From an uncultured Clostridia bacterium (lineage in GTDB: Bacteria; Bacillota; Clostridia; Christensenellales; CAG-314): a stretch of DNA of 64,000 nt. The stretch lies in the NCBI GenBank assembly GCA_947625725.1, contig CANQPI010000003.1, positions 1 to 64,000 on the forward strand. Direction: 5' to 3'. Position numbers and translations under genes: made by a program. Each line of letters opens with the position of its first letter. The stretch's first letter is position 1. The notes under the pieces are model-generated. The model worked only from the letters and a program-made list of their open reading frames with translations, searched no databases and was not told where the DNA came from. This document shows, one piece after another, positions 35,730 to 43,656 of the stretch.

Positions 35730-36182
35730 ATGAATAACTTTGACGAAGTAACAACTGTTATGAAACAAATTGAAACTTTATCTGTCACCTTGGGACACCC
35801 GATTTTGTCCACTGATTACTATGTGGAGGATTTGGGTTGCAAACATCAATGGCCCAAGCAATTACCCAAAGGGTATATAGCCGTATATTTCTTCTTTGAG
35901 GGGGATGTTGCGCTTAAAATAGGCAAGGCTAATGCCAAATCAAAAGCACGTTTTACCAGTCAACATTATAGAATCAATACAACAAAAAGTACTCTTGCAA
36001 AATCATTGATGAACGATTCGGATCGTCATTTTGATGATGCTGGTGAAGTTAAGAATTGGATGTTAAACAATTTACAACGTATCAATGTTTTGATTAAAGA
36101 AGATAAAGGAAAGGCGGCTACGGAACTTGTTGAGGCAATTATGCATTATAGGTTTAGACCGACATACGAAGGTTCAATATAA
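35730..36182 (+). CDS. GIY-YIG-like nuclease-family protein
   Basis: A 150-aa protein. The order of motifs fits the GIY-YIG superfamily: GYIAVYFFF (residues about 48-56) and LKIGKA (about 63-68) as the two short motifs, then a conserved-type Arg in KARFTSQHY and a Glu/His segment TELVEAIMHYRFRP near the end, where the metal-binding Glu normally sits. Known members are small homing, restriction or repair endonucleases. Catalysis is not proven here. The gene has its own promoter and good AAAGGAG. It opens the AT-rich island, whose base composition and codons differ from the flanks. Confidence 0.6.
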   Translation: MNNFDEVTTVMKQIETLSVTLGHPILSTDYYVEDLGCKHQWPKQLPKGYIAVYFFFEGDVALKIGKANAKSKARFTSQHYRINTTKSTLAKSLMNDSDRHFDDAGEVKNWMLNNLQRINVLIKEDKGKAATELVEAIMHYRFRPTYEGSI

Positions 36183-36290
36183 AATTTTCGGTAGCTAATA
36201 ATTTAAGCAATTCGGCTGTTTATGCAAAAGATACCATTACGATCAGTAGGTTAAGAAAACTTTACCGAGGGAAGAAATTGTACCATTCAA

Positions 36291-36824
36291 ATGGAAGTAG
36301 ATTTTAACAGAAAAAGAATTGTCATTAAAGCGCCTATTTTGACCAGCAATGACTACATTGCTGGTTTTGTTAATGACCTCATCCGAAAGTTTCAGCAGGC
36401 CGGTTTTGAGCCGATTTTGTTCGCAGGCAATACAAAAGAAACTAAACTTTGTCATTGTATTAAAGCCAACTTGACATTTGCAAACCCGCGTGAACTTGTA
36501 AGCCAAATGGTGTCGGCAGCAAAGGAACACAATGCAATTATAGTAAGTAGTGCGGGATTTGACGATACCGTAGGGGATTATATCAGGCTGGAAACCTTGT
36601 TGGATATTATCGATCAAACCGACGCGCTCAAAGATATTAGGCTCATTTTTGTGATAGAGGTGAGTCATTTGACAAAACCTTTTTTGAGCGGGACGATCGG
36701 CTATTTTTTCCAACCTACACCTCAACAAATATTGGATTCTGAAAAATTCGATTCTTTTTGTGAAAAAAGAAACTATCGCGTTATCACTATAGGCAATGAA
36801 TATTTTGCTAATGACACTAAATAA
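36291..36824 (+). CDS. Hypothetical protein, 177 aa
   Basis: I do not recognise this protein. It is a soluble alpha/beta-looking chain with alternating hydrophobic strands (RIVIKAPIL, EPILFAGN, AIIVSSAGF, RLIFVIEV, RVITIGNEY), which suggests a Rossmann-like sheet. No catalytic motif stands out. The ATG at 36291 is the first available start, but the nearest purine-rich site (GAGGGA, about 36268) is far away, so the start is uncertain. AT-rich with many AAA, ATT and AGG codons. It lies 108 bp after the GIY-YIG-like gene and 20 bp before the next gene, likely co-transcribed with the latter. Confidence 0.6.
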   Translation: MEVDFNRKRIVIKAPILTSNDYIAGFVNDLIRKFQQAGFEPILFAGNTKETKLCHCIKANLTFANPRELVSQMVSAAKEHNAIIVSSAGFDDTVGDYIRLETLLDIIDQTDALKDIRLIFVIEVSHLTKPFLSGTIGYFFQPTPQQILDSEKFDSFCEKRNYRVITIGNEYFANDTK

Positions 36825-36844
36825 GAGAATTTAAGGATAAAAAA

Positions 36845-37540
36845 ATGAAAAAAAGAATTGTTTTTGAATATTCATGGGAATCAAAAAAATACCATGCAGA
36901 AAATCCCAATCATAAAGGGCTATTGGGCTCAATTTATGACTATGGTATGGATGAATATGAAATTTTGGCTATGGTTACAGATACCAACGTTATCAGTAAC
37001 GATTTTTCGACACAATTAACATGCTTGTTTAAAATTTTAGAAGCAAACAGACCTTTGTTTTTTGAATATTGCGCCTATTTGGAAGCCAACAAGGAAATTG
37101 AAATTCCGCTTCCCAACGACGAAAATATTTTGCATGATCAAAAGCTTCTTACAGAATATTGGAACAGAGAAGCGTTTATTTTGGCATGTCAGATACTTAT
37201 ACAAAAACTGTTGGATAATAATAGCGCCACGTCAGAGAATACAACGTTATTGTATGCAATACTAGAAGTTGGGAAGAGAATGGATGTCCCTGTTCGGATA
37301 GATAACGACGTTTTTAATGGTTTGTTCAATGGAGAAACCGGATGGAATTATAGCAAGTTTTTCGTTCTCGGCGAAAATTTAATAAATTTCCCACATCCTA
37401 TAATTTTTGAACATTTTGTACTACAATATTGCAGATACGCCGTGGACATTAGAGATCGTAGCGAAGAAAGATATCAAGATTTGCTAAACGATTCGGCAAA
37501 CAAGCTAAATCTAAAAAACTATGTTGTTATGACCGACTGA
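36845..37540 (+). CDS. Hypothetical protein, 231 aa
   Basis: No family recognised. The protein is mostly helical with acidic patches, no signal peptide and no membrane segment. Its start has AAGGATAAAAAA ahead of the ATG. The only notable segments are WESKKYHAENPNHKG near the N-terminus and a CRYAVDIRDRSEERYQ stretch near the C-terminus. AT-rich, like its neighbours in the island. It follows the 177-aa gene by 20 bp. Confidence 0.6.
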   Translation: MKKRIVFEYSWESKKYHAENPNHKGLLGSIYDYGMDEYEILAMVTDTNVISNDFSTQLTCLFKILEANRPLFFEYCAYLEANKEIEIPLPNDENILHDQKLLTEYWNREAFILACQILIQKLLDNNSATSENTTLLYAILEVGKRMDVPVRIDNDVFNGLFNGETGWNYSKFFVLGENLINFPHPIIFEHFVLQYCRYAVDIRDRSEERYQDLLNDSANKLNLKNYVVMTD

Positions 37541-37593
37541 TTGTTGACAATTTGGGGCAGTCATTACGGTTTTCAATTAAGGTAGGTATGCTT

Positions 37594-38313
37594 ATGATCC
37601 AAGCAGAAAAAGAATTTGAGGAACAACTCGGTTCGTTGGGGGATGATAAGACAGTATTTGACAGGGCTTTTGATTCTAAGAGAGCAATTGAAGTAGGGGA
37701 TTTAAGCGAAAAAATAAGAACTTTTGCGTTAATTCCAACAGATAATCCCCTCGGTATTTTTACCCAAGAGGAATGGCAAAGATTGAATTATCACGAGAAC
37801 TCCTCGACAAATCAAGAAAGTATAGCAGAACTCCAACAAAAGTTGTCAAAGGCAAAGGCTAAAAAGTATGACGGCGACAAGGTTATGGGCTATGGTGGTT
37901 TTGATTATGTAAATATTAAGGGCCACTATGAAAATCATGAGGTAAGTTATATGATTTTCAACCTTACCTTGGACGACGCAAAAGCCATAGCAAGGGCCTA
38001 TGGACAGGAGAGTTTCTTTTTTGGTATAGTATCAAGCGTTCCAAGTATAGTGCCAAGTCAAATTTTCTACTATAAGACTACTAACTCTTGTAGGTCTTAT
38101 AGGTTAATTGAGAGCGCCGACACCATAACTTATGTAAATGAGATCGAGGCTTTTCTTGCAAGGTTTGGAGTTCAATTCAAAATCAACATACAAGAATTTG
38201 TTGACAAGGTTTCTCCCGTAAAAAACCCTGTTGCTTTTGAAAATTCCTTTACAAGAGACACGTTCATAGGTCGAGGTTCTTCAAGAAGAGATTCAAGGAG
38301 AGGCCCCGATTGA
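37594..38313 (+). CDS. Hypothetical protein, 239 aa, C-terminal motif shared with next gene
   Basis: No named family recognised. The N-terminal part is charged and helical; the C-terminal part contains IFNLTLDDAKAIARAYGQE followed by SFFFG, a pattern that recurs in the next protein as VFDITIKKAKELGKEFGLS. Similar segments (A..A..YGQESF) occur in uncharacterised proteins linked to mobile DNA. The ATG at 37594 is preferred because TAAGGTAGG ends 7 nt before it; TTG 37552 and ATG 37588 are poorer. The C-terminus is Arg/Ser rich (GRGSSRRDSRRG). AT-rich, with AGA/AGG codons unlike the host genes. Confidence 0.6.
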   Translation: MIQAEKEFEEQLGSLGDDKTVFDRAFDSKRAIEVGDLSEKIRTFALIPTDNPLGIFTQEEWQRLNYHENSSTNQESIAELQQKLSKAKAKKYDGDKVMGYGGFDYVNIKGHYENHEVSYMIFNLTLDDAKAIARAYGQESFFFGIVSSVPSIVPSQIFYYKTTNSCRSYRLIESADTITYVNEIEAFLARFGVQFKINIQEFVDKVSPVKNPVAFENSFTRDTFIGRGSSRRDSRRGPD

Positions 38314-38329
38314 ATTTAGGAGTAATTTT

Positions 38330-39679
38330 ATGGAATTTACAGAGGTAGCACTTATCCATATAACCAATGGAAACGAATATTACGAGGTCAAGCAATCTGA
38401 CGGCCACAAGAAAAGAGGCACCTATAAAATAGGTGATGATTTTTGGTATGAAAACGAACTCCACCAACAACCTATATCAAAGAGTACAAAGACTTTGTTT
38501 GAAGCCGCCCATGATAAGTTTGTAAAACAGGTAATAAGGGCTAAAAATGGTCAGGACGATTATATAGTAGTGTCCATTGACAATTACTATGTCGCTTATA
38601 AAAGATTGCTCCAAAGGTCAACCTATGACTTTATATTAAGTTGTGATAGATACACTCGAATATTTACCAATACGACCATTTACGATTTTCAAAGGTCATT
38701 GATATTGCCTTCCGATTCCCCACAGGAAGAAAAAAGTAGGCTTGAAAAAGTAACCCACTCTCTATTGGAATCTGCCTTGTCTGCCAATGACCTTTATTTA
38801 GCCTATGCACTCAAAGAGTGTTTGGGTATCATTACCAAATTAGAAGCAGATTATCTATGGTCCACTGATGGAATATATCGTTTTGTTCCCGAAAACAAAA
38901 TTTATGATACGGGAGACCTTGAAATCCTTGGCGTCCAAAGCGGGACCTATACCTGTTCCTCTCGAACAGTAAATTTCACTTGTGATGTCAAAATCAATGG
39001 CATTGTATATAAAGCAATATGGAAACCAAAAGACACCAAATATTCTAAGAGCGGATATCCACCTTACAAGGTAGATCTAAATTCTAATCCCAATGAGTTG
39101 TTGATACTATCCAAAGTCTTTTATCGTAAAATCAAGATTAGTGATTTAGTAAAAGGGACGATTGATTCCATAGCCTGCAACAACTTGACAAGAACCTATA
39201 CCTTGTTTTTACCCATTACCCCCGATTCTCCCGAAAAGGGAAACAGGATAAAAGCAAAGGTAAGAAAGTTGGGATTTGGTATTAAGGAGTATATAGGTCG
39301 CTTCATAGAAAATGGTTCTACCATTGATGAACGAATCCTATTGGTCTTTGATATAACGATAAAGAAAGCAAAGGAATTAGGAAAAGAGTTTGGTCTATCC
39401 TCAATCATCTATAAAGACCAAGAGAGTTGTCGAGAGATATGTATAAGTACCTTTACCCGCATGGAAAAGGTCAATGACCAAGAGGTAACCAAAACCTACT
39501 ATCCCGATGACATTGTAAGAGTGTATCCTGACACCTATCTAAACGAGGATTTGATAAAAGAAATCCTGTTTACAAGACGAGGACCTGTTGGCGTGGACTT
39601 TGAGTTATACGAGGTAGAACAACCAAGACCAAGTTATTTCCAAGACAAAGAGCACGACAAAAAAGTGACCAACACATAG
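38330..39679 (+). CDS. Hypothetical protein, 449 aa
   Basis: I do not recognise this protein. It is soluble with no signal peptide. The first 60 residues include repeated beta-strand patterns (EVALIHITNGNEYYEVKQ, KKRGTYKIGDDFWYENE). The C-terminal third has VFDITIKKAKELGKEFGLS followed by SIIY, matching the preceding protein. Start supported by TTAGGAG 10 nt upstream. Codon use is the most host-unlike in the window (many AGG, ATA, AGA). It is 16 bp after the 239-aa gene, so the pair is one transcription unit. Confidence 0.65.
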   Translation: MEFTEVALIHITNGNEYYEVKQSDGHKKRGTYKIGDDFWYENELHQQPISKSTKTLFEAAHDKFVKQVIRAKNGQDDYIVVSIDNYYVAYKRLLQRSTYDFILSCDRYTRIFTNTTIYDFQRSLILPSDSPQEEKSRLEKVTHSLLESALSANDLYLAYALKECLGIITKLEADYLWSTDGIYRFVPENKIYDTGDLEILGVQSGTYTCSSRTVNFTCDVKINGIVYKAIWKPKDTKYSKSGYPPYKVDLNSNPNELLILSKVFYRKIKISDLVKGTIDSIACNNLTRTYTLFLPITPDSPEKGNRIKAKVRKLGFGIKEYIGRFIENGSTIDERILLVFDITIKKAKELGKEFGLSSIIYKDQESCREICISTFTRMEKVNDQEVTKTYYPDDIVRVYPDTYLNEDLIKEILFTRRGPVGVDFELYEVEQPRPSYFQDKEHDKKVTNT

Positions 39680-39714
39680 ATTTTACGATTTTTTGTAAAT
39701 TTCTATGGTTTTGT
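39675..39714 (+). terminator. Putative terminator hairpin overlapping the stop codon
   Basis: CATAGATTTTAC (39675-39686) pairs with GTAAATTTCTATG (39695-39707), with a T-rich loop, and GTTTTG follows. The stop codon TAG is inside the left arm. Confidence 0.45.
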
Positions 39715-39788
39715 GGACTGCTGCAATCTAATCCTTAATAAAATGGGAATTGACCTAAAAGATTTACCGTTTTTTTAAAATTTTTGTA

Positions 39789-39827
39789 TCAGCAACGCTC
39801 TTCTATGGCAAAATTATGGTAGTTCAT
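39789..39827 (-). pseudogene. 5' remnant of an IS30-like transposase gene
   Basis: On the minus strand an AAGGAG site (39834-39839) precedes an ATG at 39827 that encodes MNYHNFAIEERC and then a stop. The pattern M-x-Y-x-x-x-x-IEER is how IS30-family transposases begin. The remaining transposase is absent. A TATAAT lies upstream (minus strand) within GGTATAATGG, and imperfect inverted repeats GTTCATGTAAATCTCC (39822-39837) and GGAGACTTATATGAAC (about 39873-39888) flank the start. The match is only 12 codons, so this is a tentative call. Confidence 0.35.
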
Positions 39828-39941
39828 GTAAATCTCCTTGTGTGTAAAACTTGTTCCAACTACCATTATACCGGAGACTTATATGAACTTCTTCTTTTTT
39901 CTTTGGGTGTTGCACTTGAAAGTATAATTCACTTCGGCGAC

Positions 39942-39970
39942 AAAAAGGCACCTCGTTAAAGGTGCCTTTT
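39942..39970 (-). terminator. Terminator of the tRNA-Thr gene
   Basis: On the minus strand AAAAGGCACC and GGTGCCTTTT form a stem with loop TTTAACGA and a T-rich 3' side, starting right after the tRNA CCA end. Confidence 0.75.
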
Positions 39971-39971
39971 G

Positions 39972-40047
39972 TGGAGCTACTAACCGGATTTGAACCGGTG
40001 ACCCCGTCCTTACCAAGGACGTGCTCTACCGACTGAGCCATAGTAGC
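39972..40047 (-). tRNA. tRNA-Thr (GGT anticodon)
   Basis: A 76-nt tRNA with encoded CCA. Acceptor GCTACTA pairs with TAGTAGC; D arm GCTC/GAGC; anticodon stem CGTCC/GGACG with loop TTGGTAA giving anticodon GGT (Thr, codons ACC/ACT); T arm ACCGG/CCGGT with loop TTCAAAT. Its 3' end points toward the AT-rich island. A strong promoter lies 18 nt upstream. Confidence 0.95.
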
Positions 40048-40064
40048 ATATGCAAGCATTGTTA

Positions 40065-40093
40065 ATTATATATTGTTTTGATTGTATTGTCAA
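40065..40093 (-). promoter_or_regulatory. Promoter of tRNA-Thr
   Basis: On the minus strand a perfect TTGACA (complement of 40088-40093) and perfect TATAAT (complement of 40065-40070) with a 17-bp spacer. Confidence 0.85.
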
Positions 40094-40140
40094 TAATTTG
40101 CAAATATAAAAATTTTTTGCATTTAGTCGCGCCGCCATTA

Positions 40141-40174
40141 AAAAAATCCCAAGTTTGTGCAACTTGGGATTTTT
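40141..40174 (-). terminator. Terminator of the MgtC-family gene
   Basis: AAAAATCCCAAGTT and AACTTGGGATTTTTT form a long stem with a 5-nt loop, and T-runs exist on both strands. It lies 10 bp after the stop of the minus-strand MgtC gene. Confidence 0.8.
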
Positions 40175-40184
40175 GCGCAAGTAA

Positions 40185-40922
40185 TTACAGATCTTCCAAC
40201 CGTTCGATAGACAGCACTTCGTTGTGCGCCGACATCAATTCGCAAAACTCGTTTGCGTAGAAGTTTTGTTTGGTGTAAATTACCGCCTCGGCGATCATTT
40301 TGTCGCCGTCTTTGTAGATTTTGAAACGGTGGAAACTGTCGCAACCGAAGTGCGTCATTAGCATATCCTTGATTCCGTCGCTGTACGCAAACTTGACAAA
40401 CAGCATGTGTTTGCGACTTTTGCGCAGTACAATCTTGCTGTGCAGTAGCATTTGTATGCCCAACAGCAGAATTGTGGCTACCGCCGCGACAATGGGCAAA
40501 CCCGCGCCGACAGCCATTCCGATTGCCGCCGTCGCCCAAATTCCCGCCGCGGTTGTCAATCCGCGCAAGTTCTCTCTGCGGAAGAAAATAACTCCCGCGC
40601 CGAGGAAAGATATACCCGATACGATTTGCGCCGCAATACGCTCGCCGTCGCCTATGTCGCACAACGACATCGATACGATAGTAAACAACGCCGCCGCGCT
40701 GCTCACGATAAAATGCGTCGCCATGCCCGCCTCTTTTTGACGGCGGTTGCGTTCGATACCGATAATAATACCCAACGCGCCCGCAATCAATATGCGCAGC
40801 AGAAAAATAAGTTGAACTTCCCACCCTGTATATGCCGATCCGTTCTCCATTGTAAGATCGTGCCCCGTCAGTATGCCTATAGGCAGTTCGGACAAGGATT
40901 TTGCAAATGCCAACAAATTCAT
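40185..40922 (-). CDS. MgtC/SapB family membrane protein
   Basis: A 245-aa protein. Five hydrophobic segments fill the first 150 residues and carry the MgtC signature: RILIAGALGIIIGIER, then ISFLGAGVIFFR and GLTTAAGIWATAAIGMA. The C-terminal 80 residues are a soluble ACT-like domain. Family members act at the membrane in Mg2+ limitation or in modulating the ATP synthase in pathogens; the role here is not known. The ATG at 40922 has GAGAGG 9 nt upstream; a GTG at 40949 would lie almost at the transcription start. Confidence 0.85.
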   Translation of the reverse strand: MNLLAFAKSLSELPIGILTGHDLTMENGSAYTGWEVQLIFLLRILIAGALGIIIGIERNRRQKEAGMATHFIVSSAAALFTIVSMSLCDIGDGERIAAQIVSGISFLGAGVIFFRRENLRGLTTAAGIWATAAIGMAVGAGLPIVAAVATILLLGIQMLLHSKIVLRKSRKHMLFVKFAYSDGIKDMLMTHFGCDSFHRFKIYKDGDKMIAEAVIYTKQNFYANEFCELMSAHNEVLSIERLEDL

Positions 40923-40952
40923 TTGGTTGTGCCTCTCTTGTGTTGTCACAGT

Positions 40953-40981
40953 ATTTTACCACAAATAATCAGTTAATTCAA
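40953..40981 (-). promoter_or_regulatory. Promoter of the MgtC-family gene
   Basis: On the minus strand TTGAAT (complement of 40976-40981), 17-bp spacer, TAAAAT (complement of 40953-40958). Confidence 0.7.
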
Positions 40982-41096
40982 TAGGAAAATATTATTTTGT
41001 GGTTATTATTTTGATTATTTTATGATTTATTTCCGTCACATGACAAAATTTTACCTCAAAAAGAAGTGCGCGGCTTGTTTTGAGGTCCGTTATGCA

Positions 41097-41123
41097 ACAA
41101 AAACCCCCTTTGAACGGGGGCTC
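41097..41123 (-). terminator. Terminator of the dnaD-dnaI operon
   Basis: On the minus strand CCCCC, loop GTTCAAA, GGGGG, then TTTTTG, starting 8 bp after the dnaI stop. Confidence 0.8.
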
Positions 41124-41130
41124 GAACAAG

Positions 41131-42030
41131 TTATTTCGCAAGTCGTTTGTCTTTGCCCGTAAGCATGGCGACAAAAGTGGAGTTTTGGTCTACCAAACGG
41201 GAGAATATCCTTTCGTCGTACCTTTCGCGAATGTCCGCGATACCGAGATTGGTTGTGATAAAAGTTTGTTTTTGTCGGGAAAGTCGTTCGTTCAGCACCG
41301 AGAACAAATATTCGGCGGTAACGTTTCGGTACACGTTTTCCGTACCCAGGTCGTCAATCAACAACAAATCTACGTCTACCAAAGCGTCGAGAATGGCGTC
41401 TTTGCCCGCAAGATCGGACAGGTGCGCTTCGAGGAAACTTCTGTTCAGGCTGTATGCCGTTACAAACAGGGCGCTTCTGCCCAGGTCCGCGCACAAATTG
41501 GCGCACGCTGCCAGCAGGTAGGTTTTGCCGCAACCCACGTTGCCTGTCAAAAGCATGTTGCCTTTGCCCGAAACGCAAAGTTCCTGCGCCTTTTTGTAGA
41601 CGGCTTTGTTGTGCTTGTCCGTTTCGGCGCTGTTTTGAAATGTAAAACGCGGATCTATCACGTTGCTTTGGGCAATTATTTGTTTGCGTAATTCTTCTTG
41701 CAGGCAACTGCAAATTTTGCCGTTTACGTAACCGACGTCGTGGCATTTGGCGCAAAAGTAGTGCGGAGTCAAAGCGGATTCCGCAACGCCCGAATCAAAA
41801 AGTAACTTTTTTTGAACATCTTCCAAACGGGCAATTTCCTTTTGCAACTTTTTCGAGTCGCCGTTGCCCATTGCCAAATCTATTTGCGCGCTGCGCAGGG
41901 CGTATTCGTTGTCAGTCCAACTTTTGTCGGAACGCAAACTTTCCAGCGTTTGAGCGACTTGCTCCTCCGCCGCATAACGTCTGTCGTCAATGACGCGTTT
42001 GGCGTTGGTCAGCATTTGTTGTTTGTTCAT
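41131..42030 (-). CDS. dnaI: Replicative helicase loader DnaI/DnaC-type ATPase
   Basis: A 299-aa AAA+ protein. The N-terminal half has a zinc-binding set Cys93, Cys96, Cys107, Cys109 as in DnaI. Walker A is GNVGCGKT (163-170), Walker B is LLLIDDLG (222-229), and sensor 1 is TTNL. It loads the DnaB-type helicase onto DNA with DnaD at replication initiation or restart. Its ATG overlaps the dnaD stop (TAATG), so the two are translationally coupled. Confidence 0.85.
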   Translation of the reverse strand: MNKQQMLTNAKRVIDDRRYAAEEQVAQTLESLRSDKSWTDNEYALRSAQIDLAMGNGDSKKLQKEIARLEDVQKKLLFDSGVAESALTPHYFCAKCHDVGYVNGKICSCLQEELRKQIIAQSNVIDPRFTFQNSAETDKHNKAVYKKAQELCVSGKGNMLLTGNVGCGKTYLLAACANLCADLGRSALFVTAYSLNRSFLEAHLSDLAGKDAILDALVDVDLLLIDDLGTENVYRNVTAEYLFSVLNERLSRQKQTFITTNLGIADIRERYDERIFSRLVDQNSTFVAMLTGKDKRLAK

Positions 42031-43475
42031 TAATCTTCCTCCAAAGCGGTAAACAGCGCGCTTATTTCTTCGTCGGTGTAGCGTTTGCGTTGCAAGTCTT
42101 TGCCGATAACAGCGGTTGCGGCGACGGCGGGCGTGACGTTCTTTGCCTCTTTGCGCGCCTTTGCCCCCTCAACGGTGAAAACGCCGTTTTGCTTGCAGTC
42201 GGACAAAACTCTGTTGACGTAGGACATGGGCGCGCCCATTCCTGCCGACAGTTCCGCCGCGTACAGTATCAACTCCAACGGCATGGACCAATCTTCCGTC
42301 CAGGTTTTGTACAGCATGCGGTCGCCCGGCGTCACGCGCCTGTCCAAGCCGCATTTTGCGAGTATGAGTTGAATTTTTTCGTCCGTGTCTGCCAATAACG
42401 ACAGGTAGTTATCCAGAGCCGCAAGGTTCACAACGCCGTTTTTGTACAACTTGTCCACTACGGCGGCAAGTCCCGCAAGCGTGCGAATACCGCTGCGGAA
42501 GCAGTACTTTGCCACAGCCAACAGCGTTTCGTCGTCATAACCTTTGCGTAGCCACGGCACAACGTATTCGTCCACGACGGAGTCCAAACTTTGGTAGTAC
42601 ACGCCAATCGACTTTGCAATATCCCGCGCAAGTTCGAACAAATGAGATTTTTCCGATTCGTAGTCCTCTATTTCCTTTGCGGAAAGCGCGCCTTTGCGGT
42701 AGTACTCGCCCAACAGCGCGTCAAGTTTGGTCATGCCGCCCTTTTTGCAATTTTTGGCGACGGAAGTGATTACGTCCAGCGAGAAACCGTACTCTTTGTT
42801 CCATTTTTCGTACAGAGTTCTGTCGTTAAAATCGACGTTGCGTTTGCATGCCATTGCTTTGAACAGTATTCTGAGGTCGTCGTCGTACTTTTGTTGACTG
42901 TTCAAATTGTCGCTTACCGTCGCAAGAGTGGTGGCGCCGCGCACTATTTGATTGCGCGCGACGGTCAGTATGTATTGGTAGGCGATACTGTTGCCTTTCA
43001 ACTCCGCGCAGTACTTGGCAACCGCCACGAGCGCCTCGGGATCGAACGTGGTTTCTTCCAAAAACGTGTAGTAGGCATTGTATTCGTTGACGGTGATAAG
43101 TCTGCCTTCGATCACCGCTTGAATTTCGGCGGAAAACTTTGCGTATTTGCCCGGTTTTATCTTTTTGAGAGTGCCGTTTGAGTCCGTCAGGCTGTTGTAC
43201 ACGATTTGCGGAGTTTCTCCGCGCACAATGGTTACAACTCCCAACTCCTCCCAATAGGCAAAGGCTTCCATTGCTTCCTCGGCGGATATATTGAGTTTGT
43301 TGGCAATCGTTTGGCAAGAGTTGTCGTCGCCGCCGCTGTCGGACAACGCCAACCCCAACAAATAGACTGCGCTTCTTACGTCGGGCGCGTCGGGCATGTA
43401 GTTGATAAAAAACTTGTTTTCAACCGCGGTGTAACCCGCGTCTACCAACTGTTTTTCTTTTATGCAAAATGCCAT
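42030..43475 (-). CDS. dnaD: DnaD-domain primosomal protein
   Basis: A 481-aa protein with an N-terminal winged-helix-like region (residues about 20-110, with ANKLNISAEEAMEAFAYWEELG) and two C-terminal DnaB_2/DnaD domains: one around residues 200-275 containing LYEKWNKEYGFSLDVI, and another around 365-440 containing LYKTWTEDWSMPLELI. Bacillus DnaD has a single such domain and about 230 aa, so this is the long two-domain form seen in other Clostridia. With DnaI it recruits the replicative helicase. Start at 43475 behind GAGG. Promoter upstream is divergent from the SMC-like gene. Confidence 0.85.
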   Translation of the reverse strand: MAFCIKEKQLVDAGYTAVENKFFINYMPDAPDVRSAVYLLGLALSDSGGDDNSCQTIANKLNISAEEAMEAFAYWEELGVVTIVRGETPQIVYNSLTDSNGTLKKIKPGKYAKFSAEIQAVIEGRLITVNEYNAYYTFLEETTFDPEALVAVAKYCAELKGNSIAYQYILTVARNQIVRGATTLATVSDNLNSQQKYDDDLRILFKAMACKRNVDFNDRTLYEKWNKEYGFSLDVITSVAKNCKKGGMTKLDALLGEYYRKGALSAKEIEDYESEKSHLFELARDIAKSIGVYYQSLDSVVDEYVVPWLRKGYDDETLLAVAKYCFRSGIRTLAGLAAVVDKLYKNGVVNLAALDNYLSLLADTDEKIQLILAKCGLDRRVTPGDRMLYKTWTEDWSMPLELILYAAELSAGMGAPMSYVNRVLSDCKQNGVFTVEGAKARKEAKNVTPAVAATAVIGKDLQRKRYTDEEISALFTALEED

Positions 43476-43522
43476 AAATTACCTCATTTGCAGAGAAAGT
43501 ATTGATTATTTTTGTCTGATGC

Positions 43523-43552
43523 ATTATAATATAATTTAGTTTACAATGCCAA
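43523..43552 (-). promoter_or_regulatory. Promoter of dnaD-dnaI
   Basis: On the minus strand TTGGCA (complement of 43547-43552), 18-bp spacer, perfect TATAAT (complement of 43523-43528). Confidence 0.7.
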
Positions 43553-43656
43553 AGTATTCTTTTTGACAAACGTCAATTTGTATTTTAACACAAAGTGACG
43601 ACACAATCAACAGATTTGTCAACAAAACTATTTTGCATTCCGAAACGAGGTGCCCG

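Noticed and set aside
35520-35730. attL copy of the tRNA-Thr 3' end on the far side of the island
   Set aside because: No match to the tRNA 3' end was found by eye, and no integrase gene is present.
39814-40059. An 81-codon minus-strand frame across tRNA-Thr
   Set aside because: It reads through the tRNA gene and its terminator, so it is a chance frame.
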